This document shows positions 24,647-34,045 of a stretch of 64,000 nt of DNA, one piece after another (the first letter of the stretch is position 1; every line of letters begins with the position of its first letter). Under the pieces are notes generated by a model. That model had not been told where the DNA came from. It saw only the letters and a program-made list of their open reading frames with translations, and ran no database searches. This DNA is from Pseudomonadota bacterium. GTDB taxonomy: Bacteria > Pseudomonadota > Alphaproteobacteria > Sphingomonadales > Sphingomonadaceae. The position numbers were made by a program, and so were the translations under genes. The stretch covers positions 1-64,000 of the forward strand of contig JAEZFL010000073.1 of the NCBI GenBank assembly GCA_023417515.1, written 5' to 3'.

Positions 24647-26254
24647 ATGGATTCGTCAATCGCTGCATCGCTCGGGATCGGCTCGGGGCTGGACATCCAG
24701 GCCCTGGTCAAGCAGCTGTCCGATGCGCAGCGTGCGCCCAAGGACGCGCAGATCGCCAAGCGCGAAACGCTGAACGCGGCACGCATCTCGACGCTGGCCG
24801 AGGTCAGCAACGCCATCGACAATTTCTCGAACGCCTTGACCTCCCTGATCTCGGGCGGGTCGCTGTTCACCCAACCGACCGTCTCGGAGCCGAGCCTGCT
24901 CAGCGCCAAGGCGGTTGCGGGCGCGCGGCTCGGCGGCCTGTCGGCCGAGCTCGAGGTCGTTCAGCTCGCCAAGGCGCAGACCCTGCAATCCACGACGTTC
25001 ACCGCCCGCACCGATCCGGTCGGGCAGGGGACGCTGACCCTGAGCAACGGCAACGGCAGCTTCGACATCGTCGTGGACGCCGCCAATGACAGCCTCGAAG
25101 GCCTCGCCAGCGCGATCAACGCCGCCGGTGCGGGCGTCGTCGCCAGCATCGTCACCGACGCCAACGGCTCGCGGCTGATGCTGAAGGGCGCGACCGGCCA
25201 GGCCAACGCCTTCACCCTTTCGACCGCCGCGACCGGCGGCCTCGAGCGTTTCGCCTTCGGTCCGTCCGTCACCGGTGGCATGACCGAGGCTCAGGCGGCG
25301 CAGGACGCGATCGTCAAGCTCGACGGCGTCACCATCAACCGCTCGAGCAACAGCTTCTCCGACGTGGTGGCGGGCGTGCAGATCGACCTCAAGAAGGCCG
25401 AGCCGGGCACGATCATCTCGCTGGGCGCGTTGCGTCCGACCGCCGAGATCAGCCAGGGCATGGCCGACTTCGTCGCGGCCTATAACGAGCTGATGGCCCT
25501 CATCAACGAGGCCACCAAGGCCGGCGTCGGCGAAGATGGCGGCCCGCTGCGCGGCGATGTCGGCGTGCGCCAGATGGTGCGCCAGCTCAGCCAGATGACC
25601 AGCATGGCGCTGACCTCGCAGGGCGACGGCCCGCACAGCCTGGCCGAGATCGGCGTGCGCACCAATCGCGACGGCACGCTGAGCCTCGACACGTTCCGGC
25701 TCCAGGAGCAGCTCGCCCGCAATCCGGACGCGGTCGAGGCGCTGTTCAACCCGGCGCAATGGTCGAGCAGCAGCGCCGTCACGATCCAGAGCGCGATGGG
25801 ACGCGTTAAGCCTGGAACCTACACGCTGACCGATCTGGTCCCGATGAACGGCACCACGCCCGCGTCGGGCAATATCGGCGGTGTCGCGATGACCGGGGTC
25901 GACACCAACCTTGTGGCGCCTGCCGGCTCTGCCGCACTCGGCCTGATCGTCACCGTCAATTCGGCCGCGGCGAGCGTCACCATCACGATCGAGCCGGGCC
26001 TCGGCGGCGCCTTGAAGATGATCCGCGACGCGCTGCGCGACCGCGAAGGGCCGTTCGCGGCAACCAACAAGCGGCTCAGCGAGGAGCGCGACGACATCGC
26101 GGACACGAGGGCGCTGCACGACGAGCGCTCGCAGCGTTACTACAGCCAGTTGCTCGGAACCTTCACCGCGATGGAGCGGCAGGTGTCCGCGTTCAAGGCG
26201 ACCCAGAGCTATCTGGACCAGCAGATCAAGATGTGGACCAACGACCGGAGCTGA
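24647..26254 (+). CDS. fliD: Flagellar filament cap protein FliD (HAP2)
   Basis: FliD (535 residues) caps the growing filament. The start MDSSIAASLGIGSGLDIQAL and VKQLSDAQRAPKDAQIAKRE are typical of the FliD N-terminal domain. The middle holds the beta-rich GQGTLTLSNGNGSFDIVVDA region and VAAYNELMALINEATKAGV. The C-terminal coiled-coil ends RYYSQLLGTFTAMERQVSAF and TQSYLDQQIKMW. The ATG at 24647 is preferred to longer upstream frames, which only read through the repeat. Confidence 0.94.
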   Translation: MDSSIAASLGIGSGLDIQALVKQLSDAQRAPKDAQIAKRETLNAARISTLAEVSNAIDNFSNALTSLISGGSLFTQPTVSEPSLLSAKAVAGARLGGLSAELEVVQLAKAQTLQSTTFTARTDPVGQGTLTLSNGNGSFDIVVDAANDSLEGLASAINAAGAGVVASIVTDANGSRLMLKGATGQANAFTLSTAATGGLERFAFGPSVTGGMTEAQAAQDAIVKLDGVTINRSSNSFSDVVAGVQIDLKKAEPGTIISLGALRPTAEISQGMADFVAAYNELMALINEATKAGVGEDGGPLRGDVGVRQMVRQLSQMTSMALTSQGDGPHSLAEIGVRTNRDGTLSLDTFRLQEQLARNPDAVEALFNPAQWSSSSAVTIQSAMGRVKPGTYTLTDLVPMNGTTPASGNIGGVAMTGVDTNLVAPAGSAALGLIVTVNSAAASVTITIEPGLGGALKMIRDALRDREGPFAATNKRLSEERDDIADTRALHDERSQRYYSQLLGTFTAMERQVSAFKATQSYLDQQIKMWTNDRS

Positions 26255-26291
26255 GGCGCCGGCGACGTGAACTTTGTGCGGGAGTGAGTGG

Positions 26292-26690
26292 ATGTACGCG
26301 ATGCGTGGGCAGTTCGGGATGGCCAAGGCGCGGTATCAGCGCGTTGACGTCGCCAGTCGGGTCGAGGGTGCCAACCCGCACCAGCTGGTGACCATCCTCT
26401 ATGACGAGCTGCTCAAGGCGCTTGACGCCATGGCCGCGGCGATGGCGCGCGTCGATTATGTCCAGCGCGGCGAGCGCCAGGCGCGGGCGCTGCGGCTGAT
26501 CAGCGGGCTGGAGACGAGCCTCGATTTCGAGCAGGGGGGCGACATCGCCATCGGCCTGGCCAAGATCTACCGCGAGGCGCGCCGACTCACCATCGCCGCC
26601 GGGCGCGAGAATGACGTGAAGCTGGTCGAGCGCGCCCGCGAGATGCTGGGCGAGGTTGCCCAGGCCTGGGAGCAGATCGGGAATCGGTGA
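26292..26690 (+). CDS. fliS: Flagellin export chaperone FliS
   Basis: A 132-residue helical protein after fliD. It has the FliS hallmarks: AKARYQRVDVASRVEGANPH with QLVTILYDELLKALDAMAAA, then LRLISGLETSLDFEQGGDIA and a C-terminal EMLGEVAQAWEQI helix. FliS binds the flagellin C-terminus and stops premature polymerisation. GGAGTGAGTG precedes the ATG at 26292; an ATG at 26301 is an alternative. Confidence 0.92.
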   Translation: MYAMRGQFGMAKARYQRVDVASRVEGANPHQLVTILYDELLKALDAMAAAMARVDYVQRGERQARALRLISGLETSLDFEQGGDIAIGLAKIYREARRLTIAAGRENDVKLVERAREMLGEVAQAWEQIGNR

Positions 26691-26698
26691 ACGGAGTT

Positions 26699-26849
26699 CC
26701 TCCCCATGAGCGTTGCTTATGGGGAGGGGGACCATCTGCGTAGCAGATGGTGGAGGGTAATCAGGCTGGAGCGGGCGCGTGCGGACGGAGGCGCTACCCC
26801 TCCACCATGCTTCGCATGGTCCCCCTCCCCACCGCTTCACGGCAGGGAG
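26699..26849. repeat. Intergenic palindromic repeat cluster, type A (copy 2)
   Basis: Three hairpins in the gap between fliS and the FleQ-like gene: CCTCCCCAT..ATGGGGAGG (26699-26728), CCATCTGC..GCAGATGG (about 26731-26753) and CCATGC..GCATGG (about 26806-26820), ending in CCCCCTCCCC. The order and units match the cluster at 922-1082 in rearranged form. The element separates two converging genes. Confidence 0.65.
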
Positions 26850-26855
26850 GAACTC

Positions 26856-27941
<1,086 letters not shown>

Positions 27942-28102
27942 GCTGTTACGCGTCCCCCCTGAAACATAGGCAGAAATGGCGGCAAAAGGTTAACGAGCCG
28001 ATAAGCACCTATGGTTTTCACTGTAACCCGAAATTTCGCTCGGGCTGAAGCGGCCGCTTCGGTTATGGCTGCCCCGCACAGAGAAAGTTCGCGGAGTTCA
28101 TC

Positions 28103-28819
28103 ATGCGTCGTCGCCTGTTCACCTTGCTCGTCACGGCCGCTGCCGGTTTTGGCGCGGCCGCGCCGGCTCATGCCCAGATCGGCATCGGCGGCGGCTTCAC
28201 CATCACCGGCCGTGGCACCGCCACCACCGATTTCCGCCACCGCGGGATTTCGCGCTCGGACGGCGACCCGGCGCTGCAGGCGACCGGCACCATCTCGCAC
28301 GATAGCGGCTTCTATGCCGGGCTGTGGGGATCGTCGCTGACCGATGCGTCGGCGACGGGCGAGCTCCAGGTCGAATATTATGCCGGCTACGGGCGCGAGA
28401 TCGCCAGCGGTACCGACATCGACGTCGGCTTGGTCTATACGAGCTTCCCGGACGCCAGCGCGCTTGCGGACCCCGATTATGTCGAGGCTTATGCGTCGCT
28501 CAGCCACACTTTGGGTCCGGTCACAGCCGAGGCCGGCGCCTTCTACGCGCCGGAGCAGGACGCGTTCGCCGGCCGCGACAATCTCTATCTCTATGGCGAC
28601 GTCACCGCCGGAATCCCGTTTACGCCGGTGACCGTGCTCGGGCGTCTCGGCTATACCAGCGGCGGCCTGGCGCCGGGCGGCGGGGACTATCTCGACTGGC
28701 GGCTGGGCGTGGAGATCGATCGCGGCCGCTTCCGGTTCGGAATGTTCTATGTCGACACCGATCTGGACCTGGCCAACAGCGATCCGACCATGGTGGCGTC
28801 GGTGAGCCTCGGCTTCTGA
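28103..28819 (+). CDS. TorF-like putative outer-membrane porin
   Basis: A 238-residue protein with a clear signal peptide (LFTLLVTAAAGFGAAAPAHA, cleaved before QIG). The rest is alternating beta-strand sequence: TGRGTATTDFRHRGISRSDG near the start, ELQVEYYAGYGREI, and a final strand MVASVSLGF ending in Phe, the mark of an outer-membrane barrel. The TTDFRHRGIS motif is shared by the TorF/Gcw_chp family, common in sphingomonads. The solute is unknown. Confidence 0.8.
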   Translation: MRRRLFTLLVTAAAGFGAAAPAHAQIGIGGGFTITGRGTATTDFRHRGISRSDGDPALQATGTISHDSGFYAGLWGSSLTDASATGELQVEYYAGYGREIASGTDIDVGLVYTSFPDASALADPDYVEAYASLSHTLGPVTAEAGAFYAPEQDAFAGRDNLYLYGDVTAGIPFTPVTVLGRLGYTSGGLAPGGGDYLDWRLGVEIDRGRFRFGMFYVDTDLDLANSDPTMVASVSLGF

Positions 28820-28865
28820 CACCTCGTTACGCGCAAGAAACTATTAGCATGATCCATGTTAAGCG

Positions 28866-28885
28866 CCCGCCCGACATAGGGCGGG
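28866..28885 (+). promoter_or_regulatory. Hairpin covering the ribosome site of the PilZ gene
   Basis: CCCGCCC (28866-28872) pairs exactly with GGGCGGG (28879-28885) around a 6-nt loop. The right arm runs into GGGGG, the likely Shine-Dalgarno sequence 6-10 nt before the PilZ ATG. It could limit translation or act as the porin terminator, although no T-run follows. Confidence 0.4.
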
Positions 28886-28892
28886 GGCATTC

Positions 28893-29231
28893 ATGTACGA
28901 CCAGGGGGACCAGGGCTTCGTGCAGCGCGGGGCCGAAAGGGTCGAGTTGCATTGCGAGGCGGTGCTGAAGCTCGCCGACGGGCGCAGCGTCGAGGCGCGA
29001 GTCCGCAACATCTCGACCTCGGGCATGCGCCTGTTCTGCCGTGACCTGCTGCCGATCGGCGACGGCGCGCGGGTGGCGATCGCCAATGGCGGCGAGCATC
29101 CGATCCAGATCGTCTGGCAGCTCGGCGTGTCCGCCGGAGTCGAGTTCACGCCGCACCTCACCTGGCGAAGCGTCGTCGGATTGCTCGCGGAATCCGAGGA
29201 GCAGGAACGGCTGAACCGCCGCGTCGCCTAA
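28893..29231 (+). CDS. PilZ domain protein (probable cyclic-di-GMP receptor)
   Basis: A 112-residue single-domain protein. The PilZ pattern is present: QRGAERVELHCEAVLKLADG gives an ERV-type basic stretch (canonical RxxxR reduced to R..ER), VRNISTSGMRLFC provides the (D/N)xSxxG motif, and a later strand GVSAGVEFTPHL closes the barrel. PilZ proteins bind cyclic di-GMP and often adjust motility, which would fit its place beside the flagellar locus. The first arginine cluster is not a perfect match, so binding is not certain. Its stop overlaps the converging aldehyde dehydrogenase stop. Confidence 0.75.
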   Translation: MYDQGDQGFVQRGAERVELHCEAVLKLADGRSVEARVRNISTSGMRLFCRDLLPIGDGARVAIANGGEHPIQIVWQLGVSAGVEFTPHLTWRSVVGLLAESEEQERLNRRVA

Positions 29232-30664
29232 CCGGCGACGTAGACCGTCTTCGTCTGGGTATAGAATTCGACCGCGGCGAAGCCCTGCTCGCGGGCGCCG
29301 TAGCTGGACTTGCGCGTGCCGCCGAACGGCACGTGATAGTCGACGCCCGCGGTCGGCAGGTTCACCATCACCATGCCGGCACGCACGTTGCGGCGGAAAT
29401 GGCGGCTGTGCTTGAGGCTGTTGGTGACGATTCCGGCGGACAGGCCGAACTGCCCACGATTGGCGATCGCCAGCGCTTCCTCATAGTCGCGGACGCGCAC
29501 CGTGCTAACGACCGGGCCGAACACTTCCTCGCAATTGATGCGCATGTCGGGCGCGGTGTCGGCGATGACCGCCGGCGACATGAAGTAGCCGGGATTGGTC
29601 ATGTCGAGCAGTTCGCCGCCGGCGGCGAGGCGGCCGCCCTCGTCGGTGGCAATGCGGACGTAGCGCATGTTCTGCTCGAGCTGGCTTTCGCTCACCGCGG
29701 GGCCGATCTGGGTGGTGGGGTCGAGCGCGTCGCCGACCTTCAAGGCGCGGGCGCGTTCGATCAAAGCCGCGACGAAACGATCGTGGATGGCGTCGGTGAC
29801 GATCACCCGTGACGAGGCGGTGCAGCGCTGGCCGGTGCCATAGAAGGCGCCGTCGATCGCGCAGGCGACGGCGCGGTCGAGGTCGGCGTCGTCGAGCACC
29901 ACGAGCGGGTTCTTGCCGCCCATCTCGAGCTGAACGCGCGCCTGGCGTCGGACCGCACTCTCGGCGACCCGGGCGCCGACGCCCTGGGAGCCGGTGAAGG
30001 AGACCCCGTCGACCTCTTCATGGTCGACGATCGCCTGGCCGACCTTGCCGTCGCCGATCACCAGGTTGAACACGCCGGCGGGCGCTCCGCATTCGTGGAT
30101 GATGCTGGCCAGCGCATGCGCGATCGCCGGCGTCGGGCTGGCGGGCTTCAGGACGACGGTGTTGCCGAAGGCGAGGGCCGGCGCGGCCTTCCACGCCGGA
30201 ATGGCAATCGGAAAATTCCACGGCGTGACCAGTCCGAACACGCCGACCGCCTCGCGATAGGTGGCGGCGTCGATTCCGGGGCGGGTGGACTCGAGCGTCC
30301 GGCCGTGGCGGCGAAGCGCCTCGCCGGCGAAATATTTGAAGATGCGCGCGGCGCGCATGACCTCGCCGGTGCCTTCGGCAAGGGTCTTGCCCTCCTCGCG
30401 CGAGAGGAGGTGGCCGAGCTCCTTGGCCCGCGCCATGATCGTCGCGCCGACCTTATCGAGCAGGTCCGAACGCACTTCCGGCGAGGCATCCGCCCAGGCC
30501 GGGAAAGCGGCGCGCGCGGCCGACACCGCCGAGTCGACCTCGGCCCGGCCACCGGCCGGATAGCGCGCGACCACGTCGTTGGTGTTGGACGGGTTGAGGC
30601 TCTCGCCGGCCGGGTCGCCGGCGACGGCCTCGCCATTGATGAAGTGGGTGAGGATATCGGTCAT
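29228..30664 (-). CDS. NAD(P)-dependent aldehyde dehydrogenase, semialdehyde type
   Basis: A 478-residue aldehyde dehydrogenase oxidising an aldehyde to the acid. Family landmarks are FGLVTPWNFPIAIPAWKAAP, VVLKPASPTPAIAHALA, SFTGSQGVGARVAE, LEMGGKNPLVVLDDADLD (general base Glu) and the catalytic Cys in GTGQRCTAS (about residue 281). The NFPIAIPAWK form resembles alpha-ketoglutaric or succinic semialdehyde dehydrogenases. The exact substrate cannot be fixed from sequence. The ATG at 30664 gives the standard start; it is a single gene. Confidence 0.88.
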   Translation of the reverse strand: MTDILTHFINGEAVAGDPAGESLNPSNTNDVVARYPAGGRAEVDSAVSAARAAFPAWADASPEVRSDLLDKVGATIMARAKELGHLLSREEGKTLAEGTGEVMRAARIFKYFAGEALRRHGRTLESTRPGIDAATYREAVGVFGLVTPWNFPIAIPAWKAAPALAFGNTVVLKPASPTPAIAHALASIIHECGAPAGVFNLVIGDGKVGQAIVDHEEVDGVSFTGSQGVGARVAESAVRRQARVQLEMGGKNPLVVLDDADLDRAVACAIDGAFYGTGQRCTASSRVIVTDAIHDRFVAALIERARALKVGDALDPTTQIGPAVSESQLEQNMRYVRIATDEGGRLAAGGELLDMTNPGYFMSPAVIADTAPDMRINCEEVFGPVVSTVRVRDYEEALAIANRGQFGLSAGIVTNSLKHSRHFRRNVRAGMVMVNLPTAGVDYHVPFGGTRKSSYGAREQGFAAVEFYTQTKTVYVAG

Positions 30665-30752
30665 GCCCTTCTCGCAGCCGCTCGCCGCTCCCATGTCAAG
30701 CGGCGGCCGTTGACCGGGCATGAGCTGTTATGGCAATCGGTCGGCCGCCCGG

Positions 30753-30826
30753 GCGGGTGTAGCTCAATGGTAGAGCAGAAGCTTCCCAAGCTTACGACGA
30801 GGGTTCGATTCCCTTCACCCGCTCCA
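30753..30826 (+). tRNA. tRNA-Gly (anticodon CCC)
   Basis: A 74-nt cloverleaf with acceptor GCGGGTG/CACCCGC, D-arm GCTC/GAGC, anticodon loop TTCCCAA (anticodon CCC), T-arm with GGTTCGATTCC and an encoded CCA end. It stands alone between the aldehyde dehydrogenase and GST genes. Confidence 0.96.
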
Positions 30827-30840
30827 ACTCTCCCGATGGC

Positions 30841-31722
30841 TCAGCTCACGTCCTCAACCACGGGCTGGCGCTTGTCTTCGGTGTTGGTGTCGAAGTCGCT
30901 GGCGTCGTGGCGTTCCAGGAGTTGTTCGGACGGGTCGCCGGTGGTGCGGTTGACCATCCGGCCGCGGCGGACCGCCGGGCGGGCGGCGATGGCGTCGGCC
31001 CAGCGCTTCACGTTGGGATATTCGTGGACGCTGAGGAACTCGGCGGCGTCATAGGCTTCGCCGCGCACGACGGCGCCGTACCAGGGCCAGATCGCCATGT
31101 CCGCGATGGTGTAGTCGGGGCCGGCGACGAATTCGCTTTCCGCGAGGCGGCGGTCGAGGACGTCGAGCTGGCGCTTGGCCTCCATCGCGTAGCGGTTGAT
31201 GGCATATTCGATTCTTGTGGGCGCATAGGCGTAGAAATGGCCGAAGCCGCCGCCGAGGAAGGGCGCGCTACCCATCTGCCAGAACAGCCACGACAGGGTT
31301 TCGGCGCGGGCGGGATAATCGGCGGGCAGGAAGTGGCCGAACTTCTCCGCGAGGTACATCAGGATGGCGCCGGATTCGAAGACTCGGACCGGCTCGGGGC
31401 CGCTGCGGTCGACGAGTGCCGGGATCTTCGAGTTGGGGTTCACCGCCACGAAGCCGCTGGAGAACTGGTCGCCTTCGGTGATCCGGATCAGCCAGGCGTC
31501 ATATTCGGCCTCGGAGATGCCGAGGGCGAGAAGCTCCTCGAACATGATCGTGACTTTGACGCCGTTTGGCGTGCCCTGCGAATAGAGCTGGAAAGGGTGC
31601 TTGCCGACCGGCAGCTCGCGCTCGTGGGTGGCGCCGGCGACCGGGCGGTTGATGTTGGCGAACTTGCCGCCGCTCTCCGTGTCCCAGGTCCATACTCGGG
31701 GAGGGGTGTAGGTGTCGCTCAT
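30841..31722 (-). CDS. yghU: Glutathione-dependent disulfide-bond oxidoreductase, YghU type
   Basis: A 293-residue GST-family protein of the Nu (YghU/YfcG) class. The N-terminal extension TYTPPRVWTWDTESGGKFAN and INRPVAGATHERELPVGKHP is specific for YghU. The thioredoxin-like domain follows (FQLYSQGTPNGVKVTIMFEE, VNPNSKIPALVDRSG, FESGAILMYLAEKFG) and the helical GST C-domain ends near VKRWADAIAARPAVRRG. These enzymes reduce small disulfides using glutathione. Single gene. Confidence 0.92.
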   Translation of the reverse strand: MSDTYTPPRVWTWDTESGGKFANINRPVAGATHERELPVGKHPFQLYSQGTPNGVKVTIMFEELLALGISEAEYDAWLIRITEGDQFSSGFVAVNPNSKIPALVDRSGPEPVRVFESGAILMYLAEKFGHFLPADYPARAETLSWLFWQMGSAPFLGGGFGHFYAYAPTRIEYAINRYAMEAKRQLDVLDRRLAESEFVAGPDYTIADMAIWPWYGAVVRGEAYDAAEFLSVHEYPNVKRWADAIAARPAVRRGRMVNRTTGDPSEQLLERHDASDFDTNTEDKRQPVVEDVS

Positions 31723-31816
31723 CTTGATCTCCTGGAACCGGGGCGTGCGGTTGATCTGGGGCCGAATCGCCCGGTTCCAAGGGGAAATGTTTCGGGTGCG
31801 GCGCGTTGGGCGAGCC

Positions 31817-32044
31817 GTGCCGCGTTATTATTTCAACATCTGCTCCGAAGAGTTCGAGGAGACCGACCTGGTGGGCGAGCATTGTTCCGACGATCTCGCA
31901 GCGCTCAAGGAAGCGCTGCGGCAGGCGAGCAGCCTCGTCGAGCAGCAGCTCTTCTTCAATAAGGTGGTCGACGCGTGGATCGAGGTGGAGGACGAGGATC
32001 ATCGGGAGGTGATGCGCCTGCCGCTGCGCGCGGCCGCTTACTGA
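31817..32044 (+). CDS. Small DUF6894-like protein
   Basis: A 75-residue acidic protein starting at GTG: PRYYFNICSEEFEETDLVGE, then DLAALKEALRQASSL and a last strand. The PRYYF start, DxxG step and DLAAL helix match the small DUF6894 proteins common in alphaproteobacteria, whose function is unknown. The frame extends further upstream, but the GTG fits the family start. It ends one nucleotide before the next gene, so it may be cotranscribed. Confidence 0.65.
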   Translation: MPRYYFNICSEEFEETDLVGEHCSDDLAALKEALRQASSLVEQQLFFNKVVDAWIEVEDEDHREVMRLPLRAAAY

Positions 32045-32045
32045 C

Positions 32046-32876
32046 ATGCGGCGGCTGTGGCTGATCACAAATCCGTCGTCGGGCTCCGCGAGTCCGGAGA
32101 AGTGCGCGGCGCTCGAGGCGATCTTCGAGGAGCGCGGGCTCGAGCTTGCCGGCCGCACCATCTTCCCGGAGGATGGGCTGCCGGAGATCGATGCCCTGAT
32201 TGAGGCGCAGGTCGATACCGTGGTGCTGTTCGCCGGGGACGGGACGGTCAATGCTGCGGCATGCAAATATGATCGGTGGAAAGGCGAGGTGCTGGTCCTG
32301 CCCGGCGGAACGATGAACATCCTGGCGCGCCGGCTTCATGGCGATACGGATCCGCACGACATCGTCCACAAGGCGCATGAGGAGGGTGCGGGGCGGACCA
32401 TGCCGTTCGTGGAGTCCGGTCCGCACCGCGCCTTCTGCTCGCTGATCATCGGGCCGGCCGCGGCATGGGCCCAGGCGCGCGAGGCGGTGCGCTACCGAGC
32501 GTTCAAGCGGCTGCGGCGAGCCGTTCAGGTCGCGTGGGCGCGCACCTGGGCAAAGGGAGTCTGCCTGTTCGACGGGACCCGCGAGCGCGGCGCCTACAAG
32601 GCATTGCTGATCAGCCCGGAGGACGGCTGGCTCAAGATCTCCGCATTCACTGCACGCGGGTTCATGGATGCGGCCAATCTCGGCTGGGAATGGCTGACCG
32701 GCAACTGGCAGGACGCGCCGAGCGTCGACAATGTCCGGTCGGCCCATGTCACGGTGACGGGACCGCCGGCGATCCACGCGCTGTTCGACGGCGAGGAGGT
32801 CAAGCTGAAGTCGCCCGCACTGGTCAGTTCGGGAGTCAGCAACCTCTCCTTCATCGCAACCGTTGATGCGCCATGA
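32046..32876 (+). CDS. Diacylglycerol kinase family lipid kinase
   Basis: A 276-residue protein with the DAGK catalytic fold. LWLITNPSSGSAS is the N-terminal nucleotide loop, VVLFAGDGTVNAAA the GGDGT-type motif (first Gly replaced by Ala), and VLPGGTMNILARRLHG the PxGTxN segment. The later half has VCLFDGTRERGAYKALLISP and ends with the FDGEEVKLKSPALVS strand. It would phosphorylate a lipid or sphingoid base; the substrate is unknown. Its stop overlaps the next start (ATGA). Confidence 0.82.
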   Translation: MRRLWLITNPSSGSASPEKCAALEAIFEERGLELAGRTIFPEDGLPEIDALIEAQVDTVVLFAGDGTVNAAACKYDRWKGEVLVLPGGTMNILARRLHGDTDPHDIVHKAHEEGAGRTMPFVESGPHRAFCSLIIGPAAAWAQAREAVRYRAFKRLRRAVQVAWARTWAKGVCLFDGTRERGAYKALLISPEDGWLKISAFTARGFMDAANLGWEWLTGNWQDAPSVDNVRSAHVTVTGPPAIHALFDGEEVKLKSPALVSSGVSNLSFIATVDAP

Positions 32877-33628
32877 CGAGGCTGTTCCACGTCTCCGACC
32901 TCCATTTCGGCCGGCAGGACCAGGCGGCGATCGACTGGTTCGCAGCGACCGTGCACGAGGAGCGGCCGGCGGCGGTGATCTGCACCGGCGATCTCACCCA
33001 GCGGGCGCGGAGCCGAGAGTTCGAAGCCGCTGCCCGCTACCTCGAATCGCTGCCGGTTCCGGTGACGATCGAGCCCGGCAACCACGATCTGCCCTATTTC
33101 AACCCGTTCGAGCGGTTCGTCCGGCCCTATCGTCGCTACGGCCGCCTGGAGCGGATGATCGAGCGGCCGCTCGACGTCGCCAATGTCGTGGTTGTGCCGT
33201 TGAAGACGACGGCGCGCTTCCAGTTGCGCCGCAATTGGTCGTGGGGCGTGGTCGGGCGGAGCGCATTGGCGAAGGCGTTGGCGCTGCTCGAAAGCGTCGG
33301 CGCCGACCAGATGAAGCTGGTCGCCTGCCACCATCCGTTGATCGACCGCGAAGGCGGCGAGTCGTCGGGCAAGACGATCCGCGGGCGCGAGGCGCTCGAG
33401 GCGCTCGCCGCGGCCGGGGCACACGCGATCCTGTCAGGCCATGTCCACACGCCGTTCGACCTCGAGGTGCCGGTCATAGGAGGGGCGACGATCCGCAAGA
33501 TCGGCGCGGGGACCCTGTCCGAGCGGGTGCGCGAGGCGCCGCCGTCGTTCAACGAGATCCGGATCTGTGAAGGCAGCGCGATCGAGGTCGTCCACCGCTG
33601 GATGGAGAGCCCCGGCGCCGCGGCCTAG
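32873..33628 (+). CDS. Calcineurin-like metallophosphoesterase
   Basis: A 251-residue metallophosphoesterase with every metal motif: SDLHFGR, CTGDLTQRARS, EPGNHDLPYF, ACHHPLI and LSGHVHTPF. These bind two metals and hydrolyse phosphodiesters or monoesters. The size and start are like CpdA/Icc or LpxH-type enzymes, but specificity is not decided by sequence. It is translationally coupled to the lipid kinase gene, which hints at a lipid or phospholipid substrate. Confidence 0.85.
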   Translation: MTRLFHVSDLHFGRQDQAAIDWFAATVHEERPAAVICTGDLTQRARSREFEAAARYLESLPVPVTIEPGNHDLPYFNPFERFVRPYRRYGRLERMIERPLDVANVVVVPLKTTARFQLRRNWSWGVVGRSALAKALALLESVGADQMKLVACHHPLIDREGGESSGKTIRGREALEALAAAGAHAILSGHVHTPFDLEVPVIGGATIRKIGAGTLSERVREAPPSFNEIRICEGSAIEVVHRWMESPGAAA

Positions 33629-33660
33629 ATCAGGCTCAAGCGGCGGCCGGGGCCCGATGA

Positions 33661-33798
33661 CTATTTCTGCTGCTTGTCGGTCGATTCGGAGGTGCTGCCC
33701 TCCTGACCACCTTCCTTCAGCGTCTTCTGCTGGGTCGTGCCGCTCTGCACGCCATCGGTGCCGTCGCCCGGTTCGCCCGGCTTCTTCGGTTCGAGCAT
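33661..33798 (-). CDS. Small hydrophilic protein
   Basis: A 45-residue, highly charged and disordered peptide (MLEPKKPGEPGDGTDGVQSG, rich in Gly/Gln/Lys/Ser/Thr, ending STESTDKQQK-like). GGGAGAACATC precedes the ATG. No domain is visible. Small proteins of this look occur as stress-related or unannotated genes in sphingomonads. Its composition is clearly not random for this GC-rich genome, which supports coding. Confidence 0.5.
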   Translation of the reverse strand: MLEPKKPGEPGDGTDGVQSGTTQQKTLKEGGQEGSTSESTDKQQK

Positions 33799-33962
33799 GA
33801 TGTTCTCCCTTCCTAATGCCGGAGTCGGGTGACTCGGCGGGGCGAGAATAGACGCGGAAGAGCCGCGACGCACGCGCCTGCGTCGAAATCAACCGGATCG
33901 GAGACGAAAATGTCGAGCCAGGCGAAAGACTGCCTCGGTCCTTGCTTCGTCATGTCGAAGCC

Positions 33963-34018
33963 GATCCGGGGTCCGCATTGTTCCTCGGAAAGCAGCGACG
34001 AAGGGCCGACCCCGGATC
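33963..34018. repeat. Inverted repeat in the gap 33799-34045
   Basis: GATCCGGGGTC at 33963-33973 is exactly repeated in inverted form at 34008-34018, 34 nt apart. The rest of the 247-bp gap holds no gene that I can support; it includes a second GC-rich palindrome (GACGCACGCGCCTGCGTC, 33868-33885). It looks like a REP-type remnant. Confidence 0.5.
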
Positions 34019-34045
34019 GAATCCGGAGTGGAGACTGTCCCCGAG

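Noticed and set aside
28893..29156. A minus-strand frame opposite the PilZ gene
   Set aside because: It has no recognisable domain, and the plus-strand PilZ motifs are clear.
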